A DNA stretch of 64,000 nt from Copromyces sp. CBS 386.78 (GCA_030685235.1 MU839143.1:124001-188000), one strand, 5' to 3'. Shown: positions 47,705 through 60,570, counted from the first letter of the stretch. The notes: generated by a model from the sequence alone, not told the origin. Program-made: numbers and translations.

Positions 47705-49000
47705 TCTTTGGGGCCTCTGATCTTTTCTAGATCTTGATGATCTTGTGAAGGATTGTCATGTACTCTTCAACAAAAAGAAGGAAGAAGAAAGAGAAGTATA
47801 TACACACTTGGAAAACGCTGGCGTTGGGTTTTGAAAAGTCGAAGAAAGAGTGTTTTGTTTATTTTGCTTCTGAGCTACTTCTGAGCTGCTGCTGCTGCTT
47901 GCTAATGGGAAAAAGGGAGAGAGGGTCTTATCTGGTATGGATGGATATATATATACAAGGGGTATAGAACGGCATTTACACAGACAGGTACCTTCACAGG
48001 GTGGACAATCGAGGACTTGAGCTTGCTGTTGTTTTGCTTTATGTACAGTGCTTTTTTGGTTCCAAATTCCGGGTGGATGGATGGGTGGTTCTTTGCTGTG
48101 GTTATGAAATTGCGTATGATTGAAATCGGTGGGGATGCATTTGGAGGGATGGTCAACGAGCGGTAGCTGCATTAACATGTGATGGATGGCTATGCCACTA
48201 ATAGGTTCCCCATAAACTTGGTGTGTACTGCAAAAGAAGCGCTTCCCGATATCCTTGGATATCCATCTGTCGTGAACCGAACAACAAAAGATGTGTCCTT
48301 CTTCACCCTCCCAACCGGGCTATAACCGACGAGGCGAGAGCGAACAGATGACGCGCCGCTCCCAAGGGCTCAACCAGCTTTCAAAGTCCAGAGGCCTCCT
48401 CCTCGGCTCCTTTATGACGGCTGACGTATCGTAGAGTCCGGATGTTACACCGGCACTAGATAGTCCGAGGTTCCGAAAATGATGACGTGGACTTGTTCGT
48501 AGTCGGTCATCCTCCACTCAGTTTCGCAAGCCTGGAACTGAGGAGTAGTGTAACAGCCGTAAGGGGTCCAGTCGAATCAGCCTCTTGTGTGCCATGTCCA
48601 CTCCCAGCACCAGCTCCAATATCGGCACTGCTCGATGGCTTCCCCATTCGCGTAGTCTCGTCCAACGCTTGGAACGTCGAAAACAGCGACGTTGCGTGGG
48701 GGTTGCGCGGCAACGGCTCGCGCCAAATGCCATAGGTGAGCGACATGTTTTGATCATGCAACACCAGGCATGGCTGTTGTGCTATGCCACTGCGCCGTAT
48801 GGCTTCCGCATTTATTTCTTTCGTTCGCTCGTTCTTCGCTCGTTGTCCTCATCGTTATCGTCGTAGTTCGGGGTGTTTGTTTTCTTTCTTCTTTTTTTCC
48901 CTCGTTCCTCGCAGTGATTCCCAGCAACAGTTTGGCTGCGTCATGCCGTGCGTGGGCCTTTCCTGAGCTTGACAGTTTTGGATCAAGTACGTGGCTCCCC
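47705..49000. other. convergent 3' intergenic region
   Basis: 1.3 kb between the transporter (plus) and the PPIL3-type cyclophilin (minus). Only short open frames; no gene is seen. Confidence 0.5.
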
Positions 49001-49573
49001 TCACTTAGCCAACGGATTAGCATGCACCGTAACCCGCTCAATCCTCACCTCGTCCCCTTTAATCCGATTCTTCTTATCGACCTCCAGTGCTTCCAGCTTC
49101 GCCAGCGTAGCCATGCTCTCGTCCCCAATCAGCTTGCCAAACACCGTGTTGAGGCCGTCCAGATGGGGCGCCTTATCGAACAGGACAAAAAACTGCGACC
49201 CGTTCGTGTTGGGCCCCTTGTTGGCCATGCTGACGATCCCCCGCTCGTTGTGTTTTAGCGTAGGTCGGATCTCGTCTTCGAAGGTCGGGCCGTAGATGGA
49301 TCGTCCGCCCTTTGGGTTCTCGGGTGGGTTGGGGTGCGCGGGCGCGCCGGTTTGTACCATGAAGGAGGGGATCATGCGGTGGAAAGGGGAAGCGTTGTAG
49401 TAGCCGGAGGCGCAGAGGGCTAGGAAGTTCTGGTTCAAAAGTAGAATGTTAGTTAGTGCCTTTGTGAGATGGAGAGGGAAGGGAAAGGGACGTACTTCTG
49501 CTGTTTTGGGGACACTTTCGCAGAAGATCTCGATCTTGAGATCGCCGAGGGTTGTGTGGAGCGTTACAGACAT
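49001..49573 (-). CDS. PPIL3-type cyclophilin (peptidyl-prolyl isomerase)
   Basis: Small single-domain cyclophilin of the PPIL3 class, found associated with spliceosomes in other eukaryotes. Two exons, 49573-49496 and 49429-49001, give 168 residues; the 66-bp intron has a GTACGT donor and CTAAC branch. The whole protein is the cyclophilin fold: MSVTLHTTLGDLKIEIF start, FHRMIPSFMVQTG active-site segment with the catalytic Arg, NTNGSQFFVLF, and HLDGLNTVFGKL, where His replaces the Trp of cyclophilin A, as is usual in PPIL3. Expected in nucleus and cytosol. Second cyclophilin gene of the window besides CWC27. Confidence 0.92.
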   Translation of the reverse strand: MSVTLHTTLGDLKIEIFCESVPKTAEVRPFPFPLHLTKALTNILLLNQNFLALCASGYYNASPFHRMIPSFMVQTGAPAHPNPPENPKGGRSIYGPTFEDEIRPTLKHNERGIVSMANKGPNTNGSQFFVLFDKAPHLDGLNTVFGKLIGDESMATLAKLEALEVDKKNRIKGDEVRIERVTVHANPLAK

Positions 49574-51491
49574 CTTGGCGGGTATAGGTCTGTCTGTCTT
49601 AGGTTCAATGGTTGATCATTCGCGAGTTGTTTGGGTCGTGTGGTGTTTGGTCAATGGATCTCGGAATGTGACGTGCAGTTGGTACCTCGGGCGTTTATGT
49701 GCGGCACCCACAGCCAGCCTGCCGGCGCCAACGCTGCCGCTGTCGCTGGGCGGTTGCCTGGGGGGGGCCGCTGATGGTGGCCGCTGGGGGGCGGGCTGGA
49801 CCTGAACAGAAGACCGGGATCTGTGATTGATCTGATTGGATGCGCATCCATGCAGACGGATGGAAGCTTTGACCATACCAGCCCTATCGGCCGCCCTCTC
49901 CCGCCGGGGCCCCTTGGCCCTTGCTTGCCATGCCGCTGTGCTGAATGTGTCCGAGCTGGGGATGAACATTGGCCCGCCAGTTATTGTCACCTAAGTGTAG
50001 AGGTACTAAACTAACTCTCCCTGTTGTTGGTTTAGGCTTTGATGGGACAATGTCTCAAATGGGAATACTGTATTTGAAGCATGAAGGGATCAAGCCATGT
50101 CAGGCACCGAGCTGAAACGGCCCGAGCTGACCGTGGAATTTCTCGCATTGTGGATTACTAAGGTCAAGTGCAAGTTGGAGGCAAGTGAAAATTCCAAGTT
50201 GGAGATATCAAGATCCGAGGTTGGCCGAAATCCACCTAGGATGGGGGTAATGGACATTAGTAGGTATCTTGCAAATAATCTACATTATAGAGGTTTTAGA
50301 TTCTGATTTTGACCATGGAAAAAATCTGTTAGTTTAGGCATCTTGTCTTCCGTTCTTGTGTCTTGCAAGGCTCTGATAACCAAAAAGTTCACATGATTGC
50401 TGTCAGCTTGGGTACCTATTACTCCACTTTAACCGTCCATCCCGGGCCACCAAGAAGTGGAAGCTGAAAGACGCTGTAACAGTGCAGCCTTGCACCTGCG
50501 CGTGTTAGCGACCGCCATCCCCGTTCCCCACCGCCTACAAGGAAGGGGAGACCTTGGGGGGATAACCCTTGGTGACGCTCCGAGTGATTCCAGGAACAAG
50601 ACCGGGCTCTTGAGCTTCCTTCCCTCTTTCAGTCCTCTCTTGAGATCCACTACCACATACGCCGAAGCTGACATCAACCACTGCCGACTCGACAGCACCC
50701 ATTCATCTGACGTGGTGTCTTGCCGCTCCGATAGATAGCTCTACGAGTACTACGACTTCCTGCCGCGATTGGCCCTCCATGTACCCTTGACACGGACAAG
50801 GTGCTCTCACTCTTGACCTCCCCCTCGAACCGCAGCCTTCGGTCGCTGACGACGACGTCCCCTTGGCCCCCAACGCGGCCGGACAACAGAGGATTCCCGC
50901 GCCCCAACTTGAGGAAACACTGCGCCAACAACGACGGTTGTGCGAGCCGTACCACTTACCTGGTCATCCTTAGAGGTAGGCTTGCGGTCAACAAACAGTC
51001 GGGTGTAGCATTCACCTTTCCGCCATTGTCGAGAAACGTTAACGACTCGTTCAACCAGTCCGGCTCTGTTCGTCTCACCAATTTCACGACGCCTCGTCTG
51101 CCTTGCCCAGCATAACCGACGGCATTGCCTACCCACGGCTGCACCACAGCGACGACGCGCATCAATTGCGGCCTTGTATCGATAACTCCGAATGGGATGC
51201 AGTAACCCTGCAAGTGAACCCCAGCCTTATCGACACAAACATTCGCGATCGCCAGGGGCCAGAGGCGACCTTCGTTCCCAAGCGCTGCTCCTACCGCCGC
51301 ACCGAGCCCCTCATTCACCTCGGGACCGACCTCCACCCCATCGACTTCCCAGCTGTGACACGGCGAGGCCGGTCTCTGTGATACGTTCATGATCGAAACA
51401 GGCCGCTTCCAGTCACCATCTTCGACCTTAATCTCACTGCCGACACCACGAACCTCTTCCAAACCACTTCGCGCCCGGCGCTAACGGCATA
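49574..51491. other. intergenic upstream of the arrestin-like gene
   Basis: 1.9 kb between divergent genes (cyclophilin minus, arrestin-like plus). Overlapping open frames of about 90-170 codons on both strands near 50,800-51,460 show no family features; part may be a long 5' leader of the arrestin-like gene. Confidence 0.4.
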
Positions 51492-52833
51492 ATGAATGGA
51501 TTGATTGCACAATACGCTCCGGCCACGGTGAGGATATCGGGGCCGCCCAACAGCAGCTTCCTGGTGGGCTACCCCGGTATCTCTGCCACGTTGGTGAGTT
51601 TTTTTTTCTCTTTCCTGCCGACGTCGTTGATGCTGACTTGCGTCTTCGTAGCCGAGAATCGTAGGTAAAGTCGAGATCCGACCAAGCGCCGGCTTTTCCG
51701 CACCCGTCAGCGTATCCATGGTGCGAATCTGCCTCCAGCGACGAGAAACCATACACCCTGCTGCCGAGAACATGGCAAAACGACATCTCGGTACACCGCG
51801 ACGCGAAACCGTAGACCTGGTGGGCAAAGAGGTGCTGCTATTCCGATGTGTGTCGGGGAAAGAGGCGGAGAGCGTAATAGCGATGGACCTGCCGTTCCAA
51901 ATATTTATACCCTATGGCCGAGGAGGAGAGGAAATAAATCGTCGAATCCCGCCTGCGAGCTTGCAACTACCCAGCCGAATTGCCGAAACTTACTACGAGC
52001 TCGTGGTTACCGTCCAACAAGGCCAGAGCACACAAAACAGATACACCTTCCCTATACCAATACAGCGCTACGATACCCTTTCGACCTTTGGAATGTACAA
52101 CCGACCCGAAAGCAAGGTTGTAACGGCGGATAGCATCGTGACCTTGGGCATCTCACTACCAAAATGGAGTTACGGGCCACTAGATCCAATAACAGTGTTT
52201 ATCAAGCTGGCGCCAAATCCGGACATGATGAGCAAGGCAAAAAAGGTTACGATAACCAAGATAACGTTGGCCATCGAGGAGGAGATTACGTTCAATCCCG
52301 AAGGCGACGAGCCAACCAAGAAAATCAACAAGATCGCAAAGCACACGCAGCCAGTAGGAGTCAAGTTGACCGAGACCGGCTATGTCACAAACCTGGGGCT
52401 TGTCTTTCCGGCGCGAGATCTACGAGACCCCGACGGCATCATCAAGCGCGGGAAACCCGGCTTTCCCATGTATGAAGTTACGAGCTTTTCGACGTCATCA
52501 ACATTGTACAAGATCGAGTTCTTTTTGAGTATAAAAGTGAGTTGAGCAACTAAAACGTCAGACAGATTTTGGTTACTTATACTTCAACAGGCACACATGA
52601 ACTCTGCGAGGGACATCACTCTACGACAACCGATCGTTATCTGCCCAATGGACCAGCAAGCGTGTAGGGATGAAATGGACGCTATTGAGCAAGCAGCAAA
52701 GGATGCGTCCAAGGTCGACCCAAACAACCCGATGCTTCCGGACCGAGTCATTGTGCGATCTAACGAGCGCGATGCAATACGGCATCTGGGGCTTTGCGAA
52801 GTGGGAGGAGTGAAGAAGATGTTGATCGAGTGA
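51492..52833 (+). CDS. arrestin-fold protein (alpha-arrestin-like)
   Basis: Three exons, 51492-51593, 51652-52536 and 52591-52833, give 409 residues; introns are 58 bp (CTGAC branch) and 54 bp. The N-terminal half matches an arrestin N domain (VRISGPPNSSFLVGYPGISATLPRIVGKVEI, LPFQIFIP), the second an arrestin C domain (KVVTADSIVTLGISLPKWSYGPLDPITVFIKL). Alpha-arrestins are adaptors that recruit Rsp5/Nedd4-type ubiquitin ligases to plasma-membrane transporters. No obvious PPxY ligase-binding motif is visible and the C-terminal tail is short, so it may act through a partner or belong to another arrestin-like subgroup. Role inferred from fold only. Confidence 0.8.
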
Positions 52834-53788
52834 ATGACAAACTGGCAGCCGACCCATATCGTCTTGTCGGTGGGACAATTTACCCAGGGATTCGGGGGCC
52901 AAAGTATGATACCCAATCCATTGAGGAGAGAAGAGGCCGCCCGACAAACAGGGGAAGCTTGTGCCGCCAATCAGCAAACGTGGCGTTGAAAAGGGTGTCG
53001 AAACACATGTTCACCATGCTGTACGGCCGTGACCTAGACTAGGGTTGATGGCCCGCCAGCTTCGGGTACTATCAAACATGTCGTGGCCGTTGTCCCAGTG
53101 TATTATTGCCGGTTCGCAGCGACTCTGCATGCGGGATGTTGGGAGAATGCGGAATACCATGAACAGGTCTGCCGACTATGAGCCGAGACGGACAACGAAG
53201 GCTCTCGTCATGACATATTTCACCAACTGGCCGGGATCAGATGACGCATACTTAGGAGGGTGTTTGTATTCAGACGACTTCTTCACTATGTTGGAAGGGG
53301 AAGCTTAGGAGGGTGGTTCTTGGGGCGTTTCTGGTGACTTACTGGGAGGCTATACCGGGGCTAGAACAGGCATGGGCAGGTCGATAAAGGGGCAAACACC
53401 ATGATGACTAGGGGGGATAATTTTTTACTTGTTATAAATGGGGAGCACAGTGGTGACATTGGCGTCAAGGGATGTATGAGTCTTCTGATGAATCAAGAAG
53501 GTTATCAAAGAGACAGGATTCCGGGCAGATGCTCTACGTGTATTAAAGTGCAGAGACAATGGCAAATCAGCCAGTCAGGTTCGGATACATGATGGCGTTC
53601 GTTGTTGCAAGGCGCTCAGGTAACGAAATCAGGAGGGTTCATAAGATACAACAATTTTCCTTGGTTATGACATCATTGAAGCTTTTCGGTGGATCCATAA
53701 CCATACGGACAGTAAAAAGGAGGTTCAGTGACCAAGCAAAATCACCATGAGCACCAAGGACAAAAGAGCAAAAAAAGATATTTTGCGT
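52834..53788. other. intergenic, no gene seen
   Basis: Between the arrestin-like gene and tRNA-Leu. The 87-codon plus frame at 53,045-53,308 has no recognisable features. A T-run on the minus strand at about 53,771-53,777 probably terminates the tRNA transcript. Confidence 0.5.
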
Positions 53789-53889
53789 TGACAAGGACGA
53801 GATTCGAACTCGCGAGGTTTCCCATTGCGGTTTCAAGTTAATCAGAAGATAACCTAAACACAACGCCTTAACCACTCGGCCACCTTGCC
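53789..53889 (-). tRNA. tRNA-Leu (anticodon TAG), with intron
   Basis: Minus-strand cloverleaf: acceptor GGCAAGG / CCTTGTC, D arm GCC...GGC with A box TGGCCGAGTGG, anticodon stem TTGTG / CGCAA, a variable arm with a GG-GAAA-CC hairpin, and a T arm with the B box GAGTTCGAATC. The discriminator base is A, as in tRNA-Leu (tRNA-Ser has G). Removing about 22 nt after position 37 leaves a seven-base loop with anticodon TAG. The intron lies at the canonical 37/38 position, so maturation needs the splicing endonuclease; its SEN54 subunit is the next gene, 229 bp away (coincidental as far as can be told). Confidence 0.87.
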
Positions 53890-54117
53890 TAGTGAGCTTT
53901 TATTGAAAGATTCGTGGGAACTTGGCTCTTATGTAGTACACTACTGCAGGTAAGCTTCAGAAATGAATAGCGGGATCCACTTTATTTTTCGACTTCCTGC
54001 CCTGTGACTTTCTCATTCAAAACGTCCTCACTTTGACAACACTACACACGACTGAGACAGATCTTCCCCGCCTAAAAATAAAGATCAATTTGACAGTCCT
54101 ACTCAACACAGCTCAAG

Positions 54118-55794
54118 ATGCCTCTAGACGACGATTTGGAGGACAACCCCTCCCTCACTCCTCCTCTGCCGCCCACCACCAACATCACCGGCGATGCCTC
54201 AGCAGACGCCACCCTCGCAGCCGGAGAAGACATGGAGGATGCAGAAGACGCTGCCACAGCCGACTTCCGCCTTTTTGCGAGTACCTACTCCAAGACCAAA
54301 AACATCAGCGCGCAAACCATCCGCAAGGGCGAAAAGGACTTCGAGTCGCACGGCACGCGCGCGCAGCAGTCCGCGCTGGACGCCAGCCGCGAGGCCATGC
54401 GCGATGTTCTGAGCTATACGCGCGTGCATCATACTGCTAAAACAGGAGGGTGGTGTCGGGGGTGGATTTTTCCGGATTGGTGGAAGGAGTGGCCCGAGGA
54501 TTGGGAGGAGGTGAAACTGAGAGAGGCTGAGAGACACAAGGAGCAGCAGGGTGGTGAGGAGAAGGAGGAGGAGAGAAAGCTGCCGCCGCTTCATGTGCGG
54601 GATCGGGTCGTCTTACTGGAGCATTCCAATGTTGCCACGCAAACGCTGGGGAGGGCGGTCACGGGCTTGCCGAAGGATAGGCCGGCTAGGGGAAGGGAGT
54701 GGTTACTCCCCGAAGAGGCGCTGTATCTCGTGGAGAGAGGAAGCTTGGATCTGTGGTGGCCTACGAGGGGGATTGAAGCAATCTTTCCGGCTGATGGGTC
54801 TGTGCCAGCTGCTGCCGCTTCCACATCTACCGGCGAAGGAGAGCAGCAGGAGGAGGAGGACGAAGAGGAAGATGATGAGTACAAATACGGCTTCCCCCTC
54901 TCCCTCCAAGCAGCCTACGCCCTGCTCATCGGCGAAGACGGAGAAAGAGGCAAAGTGAGCTTGCAAAAGTTCCAAGTCTTTAGCAACCTGAAGCGAGCGG
55001 GTTACAACGTCATCCGGGCGCCGACCAGCTCTCCTCCTCCTCCTCCTGTCCAGGATGATCAACTTCCGACAACATCACCAGCGCCAAAGCCGAAATCAGT
55101 CACAGAATGGCTCATCTCCTGCCTTCCCCAATCGAAGAAATCCTCCTCACCCATCGACCCCCCTCCCTACGGCCCTCTAGTGCCCCCCGGTCTGTACAGG
55201 TCCTACAACACAATCTACAACCACCTTTCTCTCCGGCCTGCTCCCAACCAACAACCTCAGGCACCGGCACCGGTCCCAACCCCAGACACCGGCTCCAACA
55301 CCCCCTTCAAAATCCACTACCACATCTACAAAGCCTCCACCAAATTCGTCCGCACCCGACCCCCTCCTCCCGATTTCTACCTCTCCGTCGTCGACGCCCA
55401 GAACACATCCATCCCCACCCTCCGCGAAATCTCCAATCTCCTCTTCTCGGCGCCCGCCGACCTGCCCAAGACCGAATGGCTCACCGGCGGTCCCGGTCGT
55501 CTTTATGCTCGCCTGAAACATGGGTACGGAAACGTGTTGCTGGCGGTGAATGATCATGGGGTGATTAACTATATGAGGTTTGCTGAGGGCGGGTTTGCCA
55601 GGGAGGAGTTGTTTAGGGGGTATGATGGGAGGGTTAATCCGGGGCCGAAGAGAGGTGGTGCTAGTGGAAGGGGTGGAAGGGGAGGGGGGAAGTTTTCTGG
55701 GAATAATAATGGGAGGGGTAGTCGAGGTGGGAGAGCAGGTGGACGGGGAGGGGGAGGAAGGGGTGGAAGGGGTGGACGGGGAAGGGGAGGTTAG
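54118..55794 (+). CDS. sen54: tRNA-splicing endonuclease subunit SEN54
   Basis: Structural subunit of the heterotetrameric endonuclease that removes tRNA introns. Single exon of 558 residues. After an acidic, disordered start (1-50), the SEN54 N-terminal domain spans about 55-230, with the diagnostic REWLLPEEALYLVERGSLDLWW. The sequence FPLSLQAAYALLIG and QVFSNLKRAGYNVIRAP continue the fold. The C-terminal nuclease-like domain covers about 390-505 (FKIHYHIYK, PPPPDFYLSVVDAQN). The last ~50 residues are an RGG/GR-rich RNA-binding tail. Long acidic and Pro-rich inserts lie at about 235-255 and 310-330. Longer than the yeast protein (467 residues) because of these. Confidence 0.93.
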   Translation: MPLDDDLEDNPSLTPPLPPTTNITGDASADATLAAGEDMEDAEDAATADFRLFASTYSKTKNISAQTIRKGEKDFESHGTRAQQSALDASREAMRDVLSYTRVHHTAKTGGWCRGWIFPDWWKEWPEDWEEVKLREAERHKEQQGGEEKEEERKLPPLHVRDRVVLLEHSNVATQTLGRAVTGLPKDRPARGREWLLPEEALYLVERGSLDLWWPTRGIEAIFPADGSVPAAAASTSTGEGEQQEEEDEEEDDEYKYGFPLSLQAAYALLIGEDGERGKVSLQKFQVFSNLKRAGYNVIRAPTSSPPPPPVQDDQLPTTSPAPKPKSVTEWLISCLPQSKKSSSPIDPPPYGPLVPPGLYRSYNTIYNHLSLRPAPNQQPQAPAPVPTPDTGSNTPFKIHYHIYKASTKFVRTRPPPPDFYLSVVDAQNTSIPTLREISNLLFSAPADLPKTEWLTGGPGRLYARLKHGYGNVLLAVNDHGVINYMRFAEGGFAREELFRGYDGRVNPGPKRGGASGRGGRGGGKFSGNNNGRGSRGGRAGGRGGGGRGGRGGRGRGG

Positions 55795-57340
55795 GGGAGA
55801 GTAGCATGATGACGATGATGATGATGGAGGCTGGGTGTACGATTGATGGATGGAAATTCAGTCAAGAATTACCGAAGGTGCCTCAAAGCGCTGTACTATA
55901 CTAGATCAAGAAGATACCCGAATGAAAACACACAGTGGAGAACAGATGTCATAGAAAGTAATTTGGCGGCAAAACAAGCCTTGGTGACCCTGAAGCGAGA
56001 GAGTGTTTTAAGTGTCTCTAGTAGTTGTCGAGATAATCTTTTACTATGCGATATGGAAAGAATTGCCCATCCATGCTCACAACACATACTTAACCAAGGA
56101 CAGCAGTTAAGCTCACAAGGCTTCAAATCATGATATCGCACAAACTCATCATTTATCTATCAAGCATTTTTTACCATCAAAAACTCCTTGGAATGCTATC
56201 CGCTCGCTTATCAGGCGACCTAGCCAGCGAGCCACCTTTTAACTCTCATTCTCCCCCCGGCCCCTTCTTTAGCATCCCTTAACCTGAACTTTTACGGAAA
56301 GAAAATGAACCATAACCGAATACATTTACTATAACACATACAATGAAACCTTTTTTGAAACCCTGCTGAAGTTGACGCAAACGAAATGATGCAATGTAAT
56401 ACAAGCAAGCGCCTGACCGAATCTGACCACAACCCAATCAATTTCCCGCCGCCGAACTTTTGGATGGTAAAAAAAAAAAAAAAAAACGCTGCCAAGTAAA
56501 CCTGTGTGGGTGAATGATGAGATATAGGAAATGCAAAAACGCAAAACGCAAGACGCAAAACGCAAAACAAAGACGGGTATAACGGGCGCAACTTGCAAGG
56601 CAAAGAAAATGAACCCTGGAAACAAAAAAATTCAGATGAAAAAGCAAGCAAGCAACCAACGAAACGATAATCAACGAAAACGAAGACAGAGAAAAACCAG
56701 GAAAAAGGAAAAGACAGGAGGACGGGATATACTACCTGACCATGCTACTACCTATCTATGTTAGTGCTGCTGATCAACGCTTTTCCTCCTCTTTTTCTTT
56801 TCTTTTTTGGGGGCTTCTTCTCAATGACCATTACTCATGCGATGCTGATGCTGATTGATTACCCCGAAGCCCATTCAATGGACTTTTCCTTTTCCAATGC
56901 AGTAGACCACTAGCCATCTGCAAAAACTGGGAAAGGAGCAATGGGGATATCAACGTGATATATAACCTTGCACCCGCAGTGTGGTGGGTAATGACCGTCC
57001 GTAATGGGCGTTTCGCTTGGTTGTCAGCAACTCTCTTCCTGCGAACGCGGAGGAAACCACGAGTTTGGTCGATTGACCCAAATCTCTCTCTCCGTGCTTG
57101 CTCAACCGAAGCAGCAATCCCAGCCGGCGAAGCGAATCACCCTTCTCAGATGTCTTCCTAGACTTGTAGAGTAGCCTGCCTCCGCGGCTCCATCCACCTA
57201 TTTTTTTTATTTTTTTATTTTTTCCCTTCCATGTATGCATTCCACACTCCAGCTTACAAGAAGCTGAAGCTCTTGATATTCCCAACACTACCCAAACATC
57301 ATCTTCTCTCAGCGCTTCCAAAGGACCCTCACTCAGTCCC
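55795..57340. other. convergent 3' intergenic region
   Basis: 1.5 kb between SEN54 and the minus-strand duplicated-domain gene. Contains an A18 run at 56,469-56,486 and A-rich repeats (GCAAAACGCAAGACGC) at about 56,531-56,570. No gene is seen. Confidence 0.5.
56469..56486. repeat. poly(A) tract
   Basis: An uninterrupted run of about 18 A on the plus strand. Confidence 0.85.
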
Positions 57341-60300
57341 CTAAAAAAAGCTAGGCTTGGTCAAAACCCGATACTCGACATAATCCTCCCCATCAATATT
57401 GATAATCGTTCCCTGGGACACCAATTTGCCCTCAAACGGTCCCGAAGATTTGCGCTCATACTTGATGCCCGCATAAATCTTGGCGTCGTTGATACCGGGA
57501 ATGGTCTCGCCCGCCGCCTGCGAGAACTTGATCCTATTGGCCTCCTGCGCGGCCCAGACCCGGTTCAGGCGCTGGATGTTATCGTCGAACAAGGATTTGC
57601 GGTCTGAGCCTGATCCTCCGTTGTGGGGACCGCCGTTCTGAGGACCCTGAGGGTACTGAAGGCCTGTGTGGCCTGGAGGAAAGGAAGTGGGCGTGCCGTT
57701 GCGGGAGGGAACGGCCGAGGCTGCGCGTGAGGAGGGTCTTCCGCCGCCGCCGCCGCCGCCGCCGCCGGTGCCCGGAACCAAGGGGATGAGGTGTGGATGT
57801 TGTGGATTGTGCATGGGATAAGGCTGAATGGCCGGGGTGTGGAAACCGCGGTTGGCGGCACGTTGGTCGGCGCGCATCTGGCTGGCTTCGACACGGGCGA
57901 TCTCTCGCTGGGCGATGCTGTTGGTGCGCTCCAGGCGGTCGACCACGGCTTGTGTCTGCTGAGGAGGGCCACGGTTAGCGGCGCGGAGCTGGACGTCGGG
58001 GAGCGAGTGGCGGGGGCCGCGGGTGCTCTGGCGGATGGGGCGGAAGTTAGCAGTCTCGTGCTGTTGAGGCGGCGGGACGCTGGCGGGTCTCGAGATATCC
58101 TCCATCTCGTCGTAGCCACCACCACCATTGGTGTTGCCGTTCATGGCCGCCTGCTCCTGCTGCTGGCGGGCACCCCTCATGGGCAAAGCGGGCGAGGAGT
58201 TGCTGTCAATGGTCATCGGCTCTTCCTTCGATAAGCCCTGGGCGTGGCGCCTGAGTGCCTCATCGACGGCCAGCTGATCGTTCTTGGCCCTGTCCTCCGG
58301 AAGCTCGCCCATGTCCATCATGCGCTGACGAACACGCACATACTCCTTGATCTGCGGGCGGCTCATGCCCTGCAGATGATCGAGAAAGTCAACGTCCTCC
58401 CACTGGCACCAGATCTGACCGGCGCCAAGCGGGAAGTTTCCACCGACCTCCTTACCGTCGGGGTTTTGGTTGACAATCTTGCAGCGGAAGTTCTCGTTCT
58501 GGGCCAAGATGCCCTGGACAGCATGCCGATCCTTCCGATTAGCTGAGCTGGAGTGCTTCCAGGTGCCGACCACGACTCGCGATGGACGACCACTAATGTC
58601 GACGGCGTTGAGAACGTCTTCGGGAGGTGCAGCGCTAATGACCTTGCGTCTCTTTGGCTCGGGCTTGGTGATGACGTGCTCTGGAATATCAGGACCGTAC
58701 GCGATAGCGGGGATGGCGTTCGTCTCAGGCGGTGGGTTGGCCTTCACTCTGGCTATGGCCTGCTGAACAGCGTCGAGCATCGTCTCTTTCGAATTGACGT
58801 CCGGGAGGTTGGCCTGCATCTGCTCGTACCGGACCTTGACGTACTCCTTGACCTGGAAGTGATCAAGGTTGACCAGGTGAGGATCGAAGACGATCTTGTC
58901 GAAAGTAACCCAGCTACCGCCAGGGCCAGGCGGGAGCGGATAGCGGTGAATGAGGCTACGGCCGTCCCTGGAAACGGTCTCGATCTTGGTGCGCAACCTG
59001 TCCCTGACATCGATGAAGCCTATGACTGAGTGGGCATCCCTCTTGTCCTCCGCGATCGAGTCCCTCCAGTAGCCGAGCTTGACACTCTTGACATTGCCGA
59101 CCCCATGCGTCTTCTTGGGTCCAGCGCCCTGGCGTTTGCGTGGCTTCCACTCCTCGGCGGCCGGGGATTCAGAGATATCGTCTCTAACGTTCTCGCCGGT
59201 ACCCGCTCGCTTGCGTTTGGAACTGAGCACAACCAGCCTGCGCGGCTTCTCCTCACTGTCGGCCATCTCGACATCCTCCTGGTCAGCTGGCGCGGGTGAC
59301 TCGACGGCGCGTGCGTTGTTGACCACTATCTCATCCTCAGCACCGACAGGCGGCTCGGAGGAATGGCTGGCGGTGTCCTCGTAGTGACTCGGGGGCGGAG
59401 TAGGGCTCTCGGGAGGGGGGGTGAGATCATTGTTGTCGTCGTCATCAAAATAGTCGTGAGTTCCCACGGTGTCGGAAGGATTTGCTTCCACCATTTCGAC
59501 GTCCTTGGTGGCAGTGTCTTCGTCGGCGCTGTAGAGCGAGTTAGCAGGTTGTTACTGGTTGGGTATGGGCTTAATATAGTTGTCAAGGAGGCTTGTCTTC
59601 AGAAGCCGAGGGAATATCACAGACCAACTGCGAATACGCCTCGACCTGGCCATGGTGAAGGTTGCGGTATTGTGATACGACGACAATGCGCCGCGTGAAG
59701 GGCCATAGACAAGAAAAAGGAGGCAGCAACTGGTTAAGAGATGTGGATGAGAATAAAGTGAACGGGCAAGGGATGGTGACTATGAAGAAGCCCTTGAGAT
59801 GACACATGAGATTGCCTCAAGAAAGGCATTGTGTGACTCTCTTAGGCTGCCATCAACAAGGGAAGGGTCTGACAGCCAACGGCGGTTGTGACTATCAACA
59901 GGCAGACCTTTGACGGTTTGAGAACCAACCACATGAATGTACATGTGTGTCTCTGCTGCCACCGGGCGCGGTAAGACCCCTCCACGCGACCAAGGGAATT
60001 CTGAGGCAGAAGTGGGGGAAGGAATAAATGATGGGTGAGAAAGGTAGTAAACTTGCCTTGGTGTTTGCAAAGGTGCAAGAACAGTGTTAGCAGCCCTGAT
60101 TAGATAGTCCATGTTAGCCAAGCTGTATGTGTTGACAGTTGGTTGACCCAACCGTCGACTGTTGTTTGGTTATTGAAGGCGCAAGGAAGTTCGGTTGTTG
60201 GAGGGGAGGGCCGACTTTGGGAATGACGGAACGGGAAGAATAGCGTTTGTTGTGTACTTTGGGTGGATCTTGGAAAAGAAGTCGACCGGCAGAAGACAAC

Positions 60301-60570
60301 CCGCCTCAGGTTGAGCTCCGAAGAATCATCAACTCACTTTTCGCTCTCCTTGCCACTGACACTGCCGTCTGTCTCTGCTTGGGAGTTGGCAATCTCAACC
60401 TCTGTCTGAGGAGATTCGGCTCGAGGGGACTTGGCAACTGTGCCTTGAGGCTCAACCTCAGCATCGCTGTCACTGTCGACTACGACAATATCTGGCTCCG
60501 ACTTGTCTTGGATAGCCATGGAGCTTTGCGCCTCCTTCTCGGGCTTGCTTGTGTCCACCATGTCCGCCAT
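57341..60570 (-). CDS. protein with an internal domain duplication, unknown function
   Basis: I do not recognise this family. Two exons, 60570-60338 and 59528-57341, give 806 residues. The 809-bp intron is unusually long for this genome but has a GTGAGT donor, a GCTAAC branch and a CTACAG acceptor, and the frame joins cleanly (phase 2). The N terminus is acidic (IVVVDSDSDAEVE resembles a SUMO-interacting motif). Two copies of a ~87-residue domain lie at about 228-314 and 398-481, sharing LG/VG-x-W, a DxHxVxGxI core, KI...DG, PLxxGxxW and KEYVxVRxxM. Basic clusters (SSKRKRAG, EPKRRKV) suggest nuclear location. A Gly10 run lies near 670. A conserved-looking C terminus ends INIDGEDYVEYRVLTKPSFF. 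Possibly a chromatin-related protein; inference only. Confidence 0.82.
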